NCBI GenBank assembly: GCA_030627905.1
Contig: DAOVRZ010000039.1
Span: 1 to 42,927 of the forward strand
Length of the DNA: 42,927 bases
Source of the DNA: JAGMES01 sp023128035
Lineage (GTDB): Bacteria > Bacillota > Halanaerobiia > DY22613
Direction of reading: 5' to 3'
Of the stretch, positions 33,374-41,953 are shown piece by piece. The position numbers and the translations under genes were made by a program. The notes beneath the pieces are model-generated. The model was not told where the DNA came from, made no database searches, and worked only from the letters and a program-made list of their open reading frames with translations. Numbering within the stretch: the first letter of the stretch is position 1; each line of letters starts with the position of its first letter.

Positions 33374-34471
33374 ATGATTGATATAAAACAACTTATGAAA
33401 GAAGTTGCTTTTGATCCTCGTATTTCGGATTTACATTTGACAGTGAATTCAGCTCCTATTGTTCGAGTTAACGGAGATCTACAACCATTCATAAAACATA
33501 ACGAAATACTTAGCTATCAGAATATAGTTGAGATTACGAAATCTTTAACGAATGAAGAACAGTATCAGATTTTTGAAGAAAAAGGAGAATGTGATTTTTC
33601 TTACAGTATGCCTGCTGTTAGTCGTTTTCGGATAAATGTTTATCGTCAGCGTGGTGCGATAAGTCTGGCTTTAAGGGTTATTCCCAATAAAATTCCTTCA
33701 GTGGAGGAGTTGGGTTTACCTCAGATTATCAAAGATTTAGCTATGAAGAAAAATGGATTGATTCTTTGTACAGGCCCAACAGGAAGCGGAAAATCAACTA
33801 CTCTTGCTGCGATGTTAGATATGATCAATCGTACCCGAACATGCCATATTATAACATTAGAAGATCCCATTGAATATCTCCATTCTCATAAAAAAAGTTT
33901 GGTTCATCAAAGGGAGATTGGTTCAGATACTAAATCTTTTGGCAGCGGTTTGCGAGCTGCTTTAAGACAGGATCCAGATGTTCTTTTGGTTGGAGAGATG
34001 CGGGATTTAGAGACAATATCGATTGCAATTGAGGCTGCTGAAACAGGGCATCTTGTTTTTGCAACATTGCATACTAATGATGCGCCAGGAACAGTTGATC
34101 GGATTATTGATGTATTTCCACCTAACCAACAACAGCAGATTAGAACCCAATTAGCGACAGTGCTTCAAGGGGTTATTGCTCAACAATTGCTGAAAAAAGT
34201 TGATAGTTCTGGTCGGGTAGTTGCTTTGGAAGTAATGGTGGCAAATCCAGCAATTCGAAATCTGATCCGTGAGAATAAGGTTCATCAAATCTATTCTGCA
34301 ATGCAGACAGGTGCTAAATTTGGTATGCAGACGATGGATATGTGTTTAATCCAACTTACCAGGGAAAGAATTATAAGTTTTGGAGATGGAAGGACAAAAG
34401 CTTTTAATAGAGAACTCTTTGAGCGATTGGCTCAGCGATTTGCTTCAGATGTTTATGCGGGTTCTTATTAA
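33374..34471 (+). CDS. pilT: Type IV pilus retraction ATPase PilT
   Basis: Motor that depolymerises pili for twitching. 365 aa with Walker A GPTGSGKSTT, Walker B RQDPDVLLVGEMRD and the PilT-specific C-terminal AIRNLIRE, which is needed for retraction. It lacks the tetracysteine motif of PilB. ATG 33374 follows GGGGTGAGAG, 32 nt after pilB. A 132-bp repeat element begins at its stop codon. Confidence 0.95.
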   Translation: MIDIKQLMKEVAFDPRISDLHLTVNSAPIVRVNGDLQPFIKHNEILSYQNIVEITKSLTNEEQYQIFEEKGECDFSYSMPAVSRFRINVYRQRGAISLALRVIPNKIPSVEELGLPQIIKDLAMKKNGLILCTGPTGSGKSTTLAAMLDMINRTRTCHIITLEDPIEYLHSHKKSLVHQREIGSDTKSFGSGLRAALRQDPDVLLVGEMRDLETISIAIEAAETGHLVFATLHTNDAPGTVDRIIDVFPPNQQQQIRTQLATVLQGVIAQQLLKKVDSSGRVVALEVMVANPAIRNLIRENKVHQIYSAMQTGAKFGMQTMDMCLIQLTRERIISFGDGRTKAFNRELFERLAQRFASDVYAGSY

Positions 34472-34602
34472 TTAATCTGCAAGCAGCTTTTGTTAATAAC
34501 TTTCGGAAGGAATTTATTTCCTAATGAAAGGTAAATTTTATAAGAAGGTGTACCCCACTTATAGAAACTGGTGGACTTATGCCTTCCGAAAATGTTATTA
34601 AA
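34471..34602 (-). repeat. 132-bp MITE-like element, pil copy (inverted)
   Basis: Read on the minus strand it aligns end to end with 1448-1580. The 40 bp at 34471-34510 match with one mismatch, the outer 21 bp at 34582-34602 match well, and the middle has diverged without length change. The inverted repeat is TTAATAACTTTCGGAAGG (34493-34510) against CCTTCCGAAAATGTTATTAA (34582-34601). It fills the pilT-pilC gap exactly and abuts the pilC ribosome binding site. Confidence 0.65.
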
Positions 34603-34620
34603 GGGGGTGAGGTGTAAACG

Positions 34621-35829
34621 ATGACTTCCGAATATAGTTATACAGCTCGTACCCCGGAAGGTCAGTTGGTTAAGGGTAAGGTAAAGGCAAGTTCCAGGAT
34701 CGATGTCGCTGAGGGAATCCGTAAACAGGGTTATTATGTGGTAAGCATAGAAGAGAATAAAGATTTAGATTTAAAGAAAATATTAGGTTTTTTTAATCGT
34801 GTTAAGATGAAAGAATTGGCAGTTTTAAGTCGTCAATTTTCAGTTTTGATTCAGGCAGGAGTATCTATTGTTCAATGCCTGGATATACTTCTTAATCAAG
34901 TTGTTAATAAGAGTTTAAAGAGGGCATTACAAGAAATTTCCCAGGATGTAGAGGTAGGTATCTCTTTTTCTGAATCGTTAGAAAAACAGGATGATACATT
35001 TCCACGTTTGTATTCTAGAATGGTTAATGCCGGAGAAGTAGGCGGAATATTGGATGTGGTAATGAATCGGCTCGCTGATTATTATGAACGAGAAAATGAG
35101 TTGAGATCAAAGATTCGTTCATCAATGATGTATCCACTTGTAGTGCTGGGAGTTGCTGTGTTAGTGGTTGTATTTTTGTTAACTACAGTTGTCCCTGTTT
35201 ATGTAAATTTATTTTCTAGTATGGGTGGCACTTTACCATTAATAACGAGGTTTGTGATGGGAATTAGCTCCGTACTCGCTCAATATTGGTACTTAATTAT
35301 GATTTTTGGTTTTATTCTGGTAGTGACTTTGATGAGTTATCTAAAAACTCCTTCCGGTAAATATAAGTTTCATCGACTTCAATTGCGTATACCTGTAGTA
35401 CGTTCAATGATTATTAAAATTGAGGTAGCACGTTTTACACGGACTTTGGGAAGTCTCTTAGCCAGTGGAGTACCATTGTTGGAATCTTTACAGGTTGTGG
35501 AGAGGATTATCTCCAATCAAGTGATCTCTGGTCAATTGACTGAGGCCAGGTTGAAAGTTCAAGAAGGCCAACGGCTTTCGGAACCATTGCAGGAGAGCAC
35601 AGTATTTCCTAAGATGATGACTCAAATGTTACTAGTAGGAGAAGAAACAGGAACGATGGATGAAATGATGGAGAAGATAGCCTATTTTTACGATAAAGAG
35701 ACAGAAAATTCAATTGAGACAGCTATGTCTTTGCTAGAACCTGCAATGATTATTATCATCGCTGTTTTGATTGGTTTCATTGTAGTAGCTATGATTATGC
35801 CGATGTTTGATATGGTAAATCTTGTATAA
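34621..35829 (+). CDS. pilC: Type IV pilus platform protein PilC
   Basis: Inner-membrane platform that couples PilB/PilT rotation to pilin insertion. 402 aa with two T2SSF cytoplasmic domains (about 65-190 and 270-392; note FSVLIQAGVSIVQCLDIL and LASGVPLLESLQVV) and three membrane helices near 170-192, 220-242 and 372-395. ATG 34621 follows GGGGGTGAGGTG, which lies right against the repeat element. Confidence 0.95.
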   Translation: MTSEYSYTARTPEGQLVKGKVKASSRIDVAEGIRKQGYYVVSIEENKDLDLKKILGFFNRVKMKELAVLSRQFSVLIQAGVSIVQCLDILLNQVVNKSLKRALQEISQDVEVGISFSESLEKQDDTFPRLYSRMVNAGEVGGILDVVMNRLADYYERENELRSKIRSSMMYPLVVLGVAVLVVVFLLTTVVPVYVNLFSSMGGTLPLITRFVMGISSVLAQYWYLIMIFGFILVVTLMSYLKTPSGKYKFHRLQLRIPVVRSMIIKIEVARFTRTLGSLLASGVPLLESLQVVERIISNQVISGQLTEARLKVQEGQRLSEPLQESTVFPKMMTQMLLVGEETGTMDEMMEKIAYFYDKETENSIETAMSLLEPAMIIIIAVLIGFIVVAMIMPMFDMVNLV

Positions 35830-35896
35830 ACAAATTTTCCCATGAGGAGGGAATTGTTTTATAAAGGAGGATTTTTTCGAAAGGGGGTGAATCGAA

Positions 35897-36307
35897 ATGA
35901 TGCGGAGGATGAGAAAAGCTTTAAGAGGTGAAGAAGGTTTTACCCTTGTTGAGCTTTTAGTTGTACTGGCAGTTTTGGGGATTTTGGCCGCTGTAGCTGT
36001 ACCTCGTTTGACTGGTGTTAATGTGAAAGCATATGAAACAAATGCTGTCACTGAGATTAAGCAAGTTCAAACTGCTATGGAATTGTTATATGCTGAAAAT
36101 GAAGGTGCATATCCTGCAAAGGCTGATGTAGTTGATAAGGTTGAAGGTTATATCGAGATTGATGAGACTAAGATAACTATTACTGCAGGAGATGACTATG
36201 ATCCTGATTCTGATACCTATAATTTAACTGTTGCTTATGATTACAATACTGATGATACAGATGATTTTACTTTTAAAGTTACAAGGAATTCTATCGTAAA
36301 GCAATAA
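35897..36307 (+). CDS. pilA: Type IV major pilin-like protein
   Basis: Likely fibre subunit. The class III leader is MMRRMRKALRGEEG, cleaved before FTLVELLVVLAVLGILAAVA (Phe+1, Glu+5 present). The mature protein, about 122 aa, is short and acidic (DDYDPDSDTYN, YNTDDTDDF) and has no cysteine pair. ATG 35897 follows AAAGGGGGTGA, the strongest ribosome binding site in the cluster, consistent with high expression. The cluster has no PilD prepilin peptidase. Confidence 0.9.
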   Translation: MMRRMRKALRGEEGFTLVELLVVLAVLGILAAVAVPRLTGVNVKAYETNAVTEIKQVQTAMELLYAENEGAYPAKADVVDKVEGYIEIDETKITITAGDDYDPDSDTYNLTVAYDYNTDDTDDFTFKVTRNSIVKQ

Positions 36308-36322
36308 TAATTTAACTTTTAT

Positions 36323-36358
36323 GCCCTGAAGATTTGGCTTCAGGGCTCCTTCTTACTT
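36323..36358 (+). terminator. Stem-loop after the pilin gene
   Basis: GCCCTGAAG at 36323-36331 pairs with CTTCAGGGC at 36338-36346, with a U-rich but broken tail. It probably gives partial termination or protects the 3' end of the pilin mRNA, raising pilin over downstream proteins. Confidence 0.6.
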
Positions 36359-36382
36359 TTCAAAAAGATGGGAGTAGTAAGT

Positions 36383-36778
36383 ATGCTTAAGAGTCAAAAA
36401 GGAGTTTCTTTGATTGAATTGATGGTAACCATTGCTTTCATCGGTATTGTTATAATCACCTCAACTATGATTTTTACCCATTCTGTGAAAGTAGGCAAAA
36501 TCTCCGAAAGACGTAATCAAGCTTTAAACCTGGCTGTCAAGGTAATAGAGGAAATTCAGAATTACCATTATGGTTCATCTTCTTTAAGCCAAGGCGAACA
36601 TTCTTATAATCTAACTGATCCAAATTCTCCTTTCACCTTGAAATATCAGGTTACTGAGCAGGGAGAAGGAGAGAATCAGCAACTTTTAAAAGAGATTATA
36701 GTCACTGCTCAATGGTTAGAAAGTGGAAATCAGAAAGAGGTTAATTTGACTACTTATAGGGCTAAAACTCTTTATTGA
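36383..36778 (+). CDS. Minor pseudopilin (PilV/GspI-like)
   Basis: The start is ATG 36383 with GGGAG 8 nt upstream; the ATG at 36368 has no site. The 131-aa protein begins MLKSQKG and is cleaved before VSLIELMVTIAFIGIVIITS, with Glu+5 present. The rest is a short globular pseudopilin domain with LNLAVKVIEEIQNYHYG. Position after pilA suggests a pilus-tip or priming role. The exact V/I/J assignment is not certain. Confidence 0.8.
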   Translation: MLKSQKGVSLIELMVTIAFIGIVIITSTMIFTHSVKVGKISERRNQALNLAVKVIEEIQNYHYGSSSLSQGEHSYNLTDPNSPFTLKYQVTEQGEGENQQLLKEIIVTAQWLESGNQKEVNLTTYRAKTLY

Positions 36779-36800
36779 GTATTCATGAAAGGTGAGAAGG

Positions 36801-37520
36801 ATGAAAAAAATCTTACAGTTAAAAGAAGAAAAAGGGATTACACTTGTGGAGTTATTAATGGTGATGGCTGTTTTTGGAATTTTGATGATTGCTATTCAAA
36901 CTATCTTTACTGTAGGAATGGATGTGTTTCATATTGGGAGAGAGGATACTAAGATACGCTCACAGAGTTATATTGCTGTAGAGAATATTATGCAGGCCAT
37001 TCGTAATACTCCAACTACTGGGATTGAATTAAGAGGTACAAATGGAACGTATGATGAGATTGTATTAAACTCTTTAGCAGGAGAACAAGGTAGATTTTTT
37101 CTTCAAGGCAATCAACTTCAGTATGAAAAAGATGGAACTCAAAGAATGGTCGCTGAGGGAATAGAAAGACTCGAATTTTTGGTGGTCTGTGATAGCTTTG
37201 CGGGTAGTTATGATTCATATACACAAGCAACTTTAAGAATTGATGATTCAGATGATGGTTTTGCCAATCTTGATCCAGATATTAAAGGAATGGTTATTCG
37301 CTTTGAAAATGTGGCTGGTAGTGTGGCACGATATATTTATCGTAAAATCGTCGATTATGGAGAAGATTGGATTGAGATTGATTCTGATTTTGCTTCAGGA
37401 TTTTCACCAACCAATAGAAATTATGCGATTGGGAACACCTATCAGATTTATCTTAGAACGGAAAGATCAGATCATCTGCAGGCGAAAGACTTTACTACAG
37501 GGGTAACCCCTAGATTTTAG
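36801..37520 (+). CDS. Minor pseudopilin (PilW/GspJ-like)
   Basis: ATG 36801 lies behind GAAAGGTGAG; the GTG at 36792 is part of that site. The 239-aa product has leader MKKILQLKEEKG, then ITLVELLMVMAVFGILMIAI with Glu+5. A larger C-terminal domain contains IENIMQAIRNT-like and ERLEFLVV segments typical of PilW/GspJ. Located between two other pseudopilin genes, 22 nt after the previous one. Confidence 0.8.
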   Translation: MKKILQLKEEKGITLVELLMVMAVFGILMIAIQTIFTVGMDVFHIGREDTKIRSQSYIAVENIMQAIRNTPTTGIELRGTNGTYDEIVLNSLAGEQGRFFLQGNQLQYEKDGTQRMVAEGIERLEFLVVCDSFAGSYDSYTQATLRIDDSDDGFANLDPDIKGMVIRFENVAGSVARYIYRKIVDYGEDWIEIDSDFASGFSPTNRNYAIGNTYQIYLRTERSDHLQAKDFTTGVTPRF

Positions 37521-37535
37521 CCGGGAGTGATTAAT

Positions 37536-38591
37536 ATGATCTCATATATTAGAGGAGAAGCGGGAGTAACTCTGGTCTCAGTGATGCTTATTCTTTTGTT
37601 GATGATGGTATTGGGGACAGGATTACTTACTTCTGCATTGATGGAAAATAAGCTGGTTCATAATCTGGAGGATCAAAAGCAAGTCTTTTATTTAGCGCAA
37701 GCTGGAATCGAGTATGCACGCTATAAAATTCAAGAAGATATAACTTGGCGCATCAATGATTATTCCAAAAATCTGGGGAATGGACAGTTTACACTGACAG
37801 TAGTTGATGCAGGGGAAAATGCACTTGTACTTCGTTCTATTGGGAGTGTTGATCAGAATCAGAAAACACTGGAAGTAGGAGCTCAGTATACATTAGCAGG
37901 GGGAGATGGGACTGTGCTGGATGATTTTACTGCTGCTAGTGGCGGTATTATCGACATAAGTAATAATGTTACTGTTGATGGTCAAATTATTGCAAATGAT
38001 GAAGTGACTATTGGAAGTCAGACCAACTTAGGTGAGATAAGCGAAAACTCGGATACCTTAACGATTCCTACAGTCGATTGGGATCAATTATTAGATGATG
38101 CTTTGTTAAGTGATCAGTATTTAGAGGACTGGGATAGTTCTAAATTTCAGGACTATGTAGTCAATTATATTGATAATGATGTTGATATTTCAAAAAAAAC
38201 ATCTGAAAAGAAATCATCTAGTTCTGAAATTTCTTTGGAAGGTATTATAGCAATAAATGGTAGTTTAAGTATTTCCAATAATACTGAAATTAATAAAGAT
38301 GTAGACGAATCTTTTGAAGGTTTAATGATTTTTGTCAATGGTGATGTAGAATTAAGCAACAATGGTATAATAAATGCTGCTATCTATGCTACTGGAACTA
38401 TAACTATTCATAATAATGTGGTAGTAATGGGCGGAGTATATTCGACAACTAAGATAGTATTGAGAAATAACTCAACTGTAACGTTTTCAGATCATTTAGA
38501 TCAACCTATTATTAAAGATGATTATTTTATCGGTGGTTCTGGTAATGAGGAAGAAATCACACTGATATTCACATATTGGAGAGAAAGTTAG
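37536..38591 (+). CDS. PilX/GspK-like pilus assembly protein with beta-helical C-terminus
   Basis: ATG 37536 follows CGGGAGTGA. The 351-aa protein has leader ending RGEAG, then VTLVSVMLILLLMMVLGTGL. Position +5 is Ser, not Glu, as allowed in GspK/PilX tip proteins. LEDQKQVFYLAQAGIEYARY is the PilX_N signature. Residues about 125-330 are repeated short strands (IDISNNVTVDGQIIANDEV, ISNNTEINKDV, VELSNNGIINAAIYATG) resembling a bactofilin/DUF7305 beta-helix. This suggests an adhesive or tip-exposed part. It overlaps the open frame of pilM by a few codons only if pilM started at 38576. Confidence 0.8.
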   Translation: MISYIRGEAGVTLVSVMLILLLMMVLGTGLLTSALMENKLVHNLEDQKQVFYLAQAGIEYARYKIQEDITWRINDYSKNLGNGQFTLTVVDAGENALVLRSIGSVDQNQKTLEVGAQYTLAGGDGTVLDDFTAASGGIIDISNNVTVDGQIIANDEVTIGSQTNLGEISENSDTLTIPTVDWDQLLDDALLSDQYLEDWDSSKFQDYVVNYIDNDVDISKKTSEKKSSSSEISLEGIIAINGSLSISNNTEINKDVDESFEGLMIFVNGDVELSNNGIINAAIYATGTITIHNNVVVMGGVYSTTKIVLRNNSTVTFSDHLDQPIIKDDYFIGGSGNEEEITLIFTYWRES

Positions 38592-38605
38592 AAGGGAAGA
38601 TCGTT

Positions 38606-39694
38606 ATGAAATTTTTCAAATTGACCAATTCTTATTTGGGGATTGATCTTGGGAGCCGAAATTTGAAAGCAATTCAAATTAAAAAGACTTTCCGAGGGCT
38701 TAAAATATGTCAATTAATAACCTTGCCAATCCCGCCTAGGGTAGTAAGACAAGGACTTTTTCATGATGCAAATGTTGCTATTAACATAATAAGAGAGATG
38801 CAAAATCGTTTGAAAATAGGAGGAGAAGGAGCTTATTTGGGTTTTAGTGGTCAATATGCTTTCATCCGCGAAGTGGAATTGCCTGTAATGTCAGATAAGG
38901 AATTGGCAGAAGCGATTTATTGGGAATCAGAAAAAATGTTACCTTATTCTGTTGAAGAAGCGATTATAGATTGGATTGTGTTGGAGCGGAAACCAGATAT
39001 GGGGCAGATGATGAAGATTTTATTGGTAACTGGACGGAAAGATTATATCAAAACTTTTTTAAAACCACTCAAATCTGTTGGTATACAACCACTAAATTTA
39101 AGTATTTTGCCGATTCCATTAGCAGTGTTAATCAATCATATTCCAGATTTTAAAGATATGTCTCCAATCGCAATTATTGATATGGGAGCAGACGTAACTC
39201 ATCTATTGATTATGAAAGATGGATTACCTTGGTTAAGTCGAACTATTCCAACTGGTGGAAATAATTTTACAGAGGGTATTTCTCAATCATTCAGTATTTC
39301 ACTTGAGGAAGCTGAAAAGGTCAAAATTCAACATGGAAGTTTGGATGTTAAGGAAATTGATTTGAATAATATTGATATTATGTCAAACCCTTATTTGGGA
39401 ATTGAAGAAGTTATGCATTCTATTGCTCAGGATGTAATGGGCGAAGTAAAACGTTCTTTTGTGCATTTTCAACTTCACAATCGTGGTTTGCAGATTAAAA
39501 CCTTGATTTTAACAGGAGGAACTTCGATGATTCCAGGTATGGCAGAACAATTTCAACAATTTTTAAATATACCTGTTAAACTACTAGATCTAACCCAATA
39601 TTTTTCTTTTGAACCCGAGCTCAAAGAGCAATTGAAACTAGAAGGTGCTTTCATGGCAGAAGCATTGGGTTTGGCATTATGTGAGGTGAAATAG
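38606..39694 (+). CDS. pilM: Type IV pilus assembly protein PilM
   Basis: Actin-like (ASKHA-fold) cytoplasmic ring protein that docks to PilN. ATG 38606, after GAAGGGAAG, gives the expected LGIDLGSRNLKAIQI nucleotide-binding strand near the N-terminus; an earlier ATG at 38576 overlaps the previous gene. The 362-aa product has the further PHOSPHATE-2 type strand IAIIDMGADVTHLLI and the ADENOSINE motif ILTGGTSMIPG. Adjacent pilN starts 1 nt after its stop. Confidence 0.92.
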   Translation: MKFFKLTNSYLGIDLGSRNLKAIQIKKTFRGLKICQLITLPIPPRVVRQGLFHDANVAINIIREMQNRLKIGGEGAYLGFSGQYAFIREVELPVMSDKELAEAIYWESEKMLPYSVEEAIIDWIVLERKPDMGQMMKILLVTGRKDYIKTFLKPLKSVGIQPLNLSILPIPLAVLINHIPDFKDMSPIAIIDMGADVTHLLIMKDGLPWLSRTIPTGGNNFTEGISQSFSISLEEAEKVKIQHGSLDVKEIDLNNIDIMSNPYLGIEEVMHSIAQDVMGEVKRSFVHFQLHNRGLQIKTLILTGGTSMIPGMAEQFQQFLNIPVKLLDLTQYFSFEPELKEQLKLEGAFMAEALGLALCEVK

Positions 39695-39695
39695 A

Positions 39696-40226
39696 ATGGC
39701 TTATATCAATCTGCTACCTCCAGAGGAAAATAAAAAATCTTTGCATAGATTTCAAGGTTTGATTGGAGTTCTGGTATTGATATATATAATCGTTTTATTA
39801 AGTGTTTATCTAACAAATTATTATCAGACGAAACAGTTAAAGTTTGATAAAACTTCTCTGGAGAATCAGCTTAAAATGGTTGAAAAATCTTTGGAAAAAG
39901 TTAGTGAATTAGGGAAAGAAAATAAAATATTAGAGGATCGTTTAAGAGAAAGTCAGAGTTTAGCAGAAGAAGATTATATTTTACCAGTGATAGTCTTTAT
40001 GAGTAGTGTAATTCCTGAAGAAATGCTTTTATCTCGTTTTACTTATTCAGATGAGAACATCTCATTTTTCGGGGAGACTAGTTACTATCACAGTATTGCA
40101 AATTTTATGGTGAATCTCAAAGCTTCAGAGTATTTTTCTGAAGTAGAGTTGATTTCATCATTTACTAACAATCAATCTGGCTCTATTGGTTTTAAGATTA
40201 ATGCAAGATTAAATAATCATCAGTAA
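39696..40226 (+). CDS. pilN: Type IV pilus assembly protein PilN
   Basis: Bitopic inner-membrane protein of the alignment complex. The 176-aa product starts MAYINLLPPEENKK, whose INLLP motif binds PilM. A membrane helix (about 21-41), a coiled-coil (45-90) and a ferredoxin-like periplasmic domain follow. ATG 39696 has GTGAGGTGA inside the end of pilM, so the two are translationally coupled. Confidence 0.9.
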   Translation: MAYINLLPPEENKKSLHRFQGLIGVLVLIYIIVLLSVYLTNYYQTKQLKFDKTSLENQLKMVEKSLEKVSELGKENKILEDRLRESQSLAEEDYILPVIVFMSSVIPEEMLLSRFTYSDENISFFGETSYYHSIANFMVNLKASEYFSEVELISSFTNNQSGSIGFKINARLNNHQ

Positions 40227-40252
40227 GAAAATGTTATTAAAGGATGAGGAAA

Positions 40253-40801
40253 ATGCTAAATAACTTAACCAAACGTGAGAAGTGGATAATCCTTATTGCG
40301 ATGATAGTTTTAATTACCGGGATATATTATTTTCAGTTTTATCAGCCCTTAAAAGCTGAGAAGGTATCACTTGAGAGTCAAATGAAAACCTTGAATACCC
40401 AATATAATCAAACTTTAAGTATGATAAAAAAGAAAATGCCTGAGGTTCAAGAATCTGTAGCAGATAAGCAAGAACAATATCAAAGAATTCTTGAGAAGTT
40501 TCCAAGACAGAAGGAGACTTCAGCCATTTTATTGGAGATTGTAGAGTTAGCAGATCAAGAGGACATTCAACTTGAAAATTTTACTCCTAAAAATATGAAA
40601 AGTATAGGAGAATTTTATCAATTGCCCATTGATCTTTCTTTTAAGTCAACTTACCAGGCTATGATTGGTTTCATCTATTCTTTAGAACGATCTCTCAAGG
40701 TGATGGAGATTACTGATTTAGATGTAAAAGCTTTTTCTGAAAAGGATTTGCTTCAAATTAGTTTGACACTTCAGATGTATATAGTGAAAGAGGAAAAATA
40801 G
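40253..40801 (+). CDS. pilO: Type IV pilus assembly protein PilO
   Basis: Partner of PilN. The ATG at 40253 behind GATGAGG is preferred to that at 40244. The 182-aa product has a membrane helix at about 11-29 (WIILIAMIVLITGIYYF), a coiled-coil (35-75) and a ferredoxin-like domain with the PilO pattern LEIVELADQEDIQLENFTP. Last gene of the cluster; no pilP/pilQ follows, as expected if no dedicated secretin is encoded here. Confidence 0.88.
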   Translation: MLNNLTKREKWIILIAMIVLITGIYYFQFYQPLKAEKVSLESQMKTLNTQYNQTLSMIKKKMPEVQESVADKQEQYQRILEKFPRQKETSAILLEIVELADQEDIQLENFTPKNMKSIGEFYQLPIDLSFKSTYQAMIGFIYSLERSLKVMEITDLDVKAFSEKDLLQISLTLQMYIVKEEK

Positions 40802-40816
40802 ATGAATGGTAATTTT

Positions 40817-40850
40817 AGGACTTCTGGTTTTAGCAGGAGTTCTTTTTTTG
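40817..40850 (+). terminator. Terminator of the pil cluster
   Basis: AGGACTTCTG at 40817-40826 pairs with CAGGAGTTCT at 40834-40843 (two G-T pairs), followed by TTTTTTG. Confidence 0.8.
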
Positions 40851-41025
40851 TCTTGGATGGTTATCACTTAGTCCATTACTTTCAGAAAACTCCAAAGCAT
40901 ATTAAAAACATTGGTTAAAAAATGCTTTCTTAAATTTTTTTTTAGGTAAGCTTAAGAGGATTTCTCTCTTTCGTTCTAGAATAATAAAAGATTGAGAAGA
41001 AGACTGATGGAAGGAGATCCTTTTA

Positions 41026-41502
41026 ATGTCTAAAGTCGACAGAGAGAGTTACGAAAGTTTATGTGGCAAGAAGCTGGATTGTTTTAACAATTGTGCTTCT
41101 AATGAAGGAATAGTAAATGATATTGAAGTAACACAGGATAAATGCAGTAAAATTGTTAAAGAGAACAATGTTATGTTTGCCTCTACATGGTTATTAGATA
41201 GAGATTTATGGGTTCTCTCAGAAGAAAACGAAATTTCTACAGAGGAAGAGTTGTATTAGTTAATCCAGGTGTAAAACTATATTAGATATTTTTTCGAAGT
41301 CGAACTTAAAGATCCAGAATATAAAAAACCCTTTACTGAATATAGATGCCGTAAACTTAGTGTTGCTGATATAAGGAACATCTCTGGTTTAGATAAAAGG
41401 AGAATTATAAAAGATCAACTTTATAACAATAAAAAGTTTGTCCCCAAAACATATTTGAGTGCTATTAGTGAAAAAATAAGGGAGAGCATAGCAATTATTT
41501 AA
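41026..41502 (+). pseudogene. Unknown gene interrupted by two in-frame stops
   Basis: ATG 41026 follows GAAGGAGAT and encodes 77 residues (MSKVDRESYESLCGKKLDCF...), stopping at TAG 41257. The same frame, after a second stop (TAA 41272), stays open from 41275 to TAA 41500 with protein-like sequence: RYFFEVELKDPEYKKPF, LSVADIRNISGLDKRRI and KFVPKTYLSAISEK. The two parts could be one 158-codon gene broken by point mutations, or the first part could be a complete small protein. No family recognised. It borders mobile DNA. Confidence 0.5.
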
Positions 41503-41558
41503 TCTTAAAAATGAGGATTAAGATATTTATCTAAGGTAAATATTTTCCAGAATAGGTA

Positions 41559-41676
41559 TTGACATTGATAAGAATAAAGTGTATAATAAAAACAACCTTA
41601 AATAGCGGTTTATAATAATCGTCGGAAACCTTAAAAAGAGTAGGTCACACTAAGTGGCCTACTCTTGTTTTAATTT
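41559..41676 (+). ncRNA. Candidate small RNA 1 with own promoter and terminator
   Basis: TTGACA at 41559-41564, 17 bp, TATAAT at 41582-41587 is a near-consensus promoter; transcription should start near 41594. The ~80-nt product has the core ACCTTAAATAGCGGTT ... AATCGTCGGAAACCTTA (41595-41633), whose GCGGTT and AATCGT pair. The terminator stem follows at 41636-41666 (AAGAGTAGGTCAC with GTGGCCTACTCTT) and then T-rich sequence. No ORF with a ribosome binding site fits. It is paralogous to the adjacent unit. Confidence 0.7.
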
Positions 41677-41688
41677 TTTATGATAAAG

Positions 41689-41805
41689 TGTCTAAACTAC
41701 GCTGTGTTGCATATAATAAAAGTAAAGATACCTTAATTAGCGATTGATAAATCGCCGGAAGCCTTATTTAAAGTAGACTGCTTTTTTAGCAGTCTACTTT
41801 GTTAT
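41689..41805 (+). ncRNA. Candidate small RNA 2, paralogue of RNA 1
   Basis: TATAAT at 41712-41717 with a weak -35 (TGTCTA at 41689-41694, 17 bp). The core at 41730-41766 reads ACCTTAATTAGCGATT ... AATCGCCGGAAGCCTTA; GCGATT-GATA-AATCGC is a perfect hairpin. Terminator AAAGTAGACTGC (41770-41781) pairs with GCAGTCTACTTT (41789-41800). The terminator stems of the two RNAs are unrelated while the cores match, so the cores are under selection. No Rfam family recognised. Confidence 0.65.
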
Positions 41806-41953
41806 ATGTCCCTTTAAATAGTCACGGTAAAGCGTATCGTTATTAAGACTAATTAATTTTTCTTCAATATATGACATCTTCTGAGAAATATAACAAAAAT
41901 GCAAGGGTGTATAATTAATGTTGTGAAGAAAAAAATGTCAGTAAAATAAAAAG

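Noticed and set aside
40806..40872. Short hydrophobic ORF (MVILGLLVLAGV...) after pilO
   Set aside because: It coincides with the pil terminator hairpin and T-run, and lacks a ribosome binding site.
41559..41805. Tandem RNAs as a type III toxin-antitoxin antitoxin repeat
   Set aside because: Each unit has its own terminator and there is no ToxN-like endoribonuclease gene next to them.
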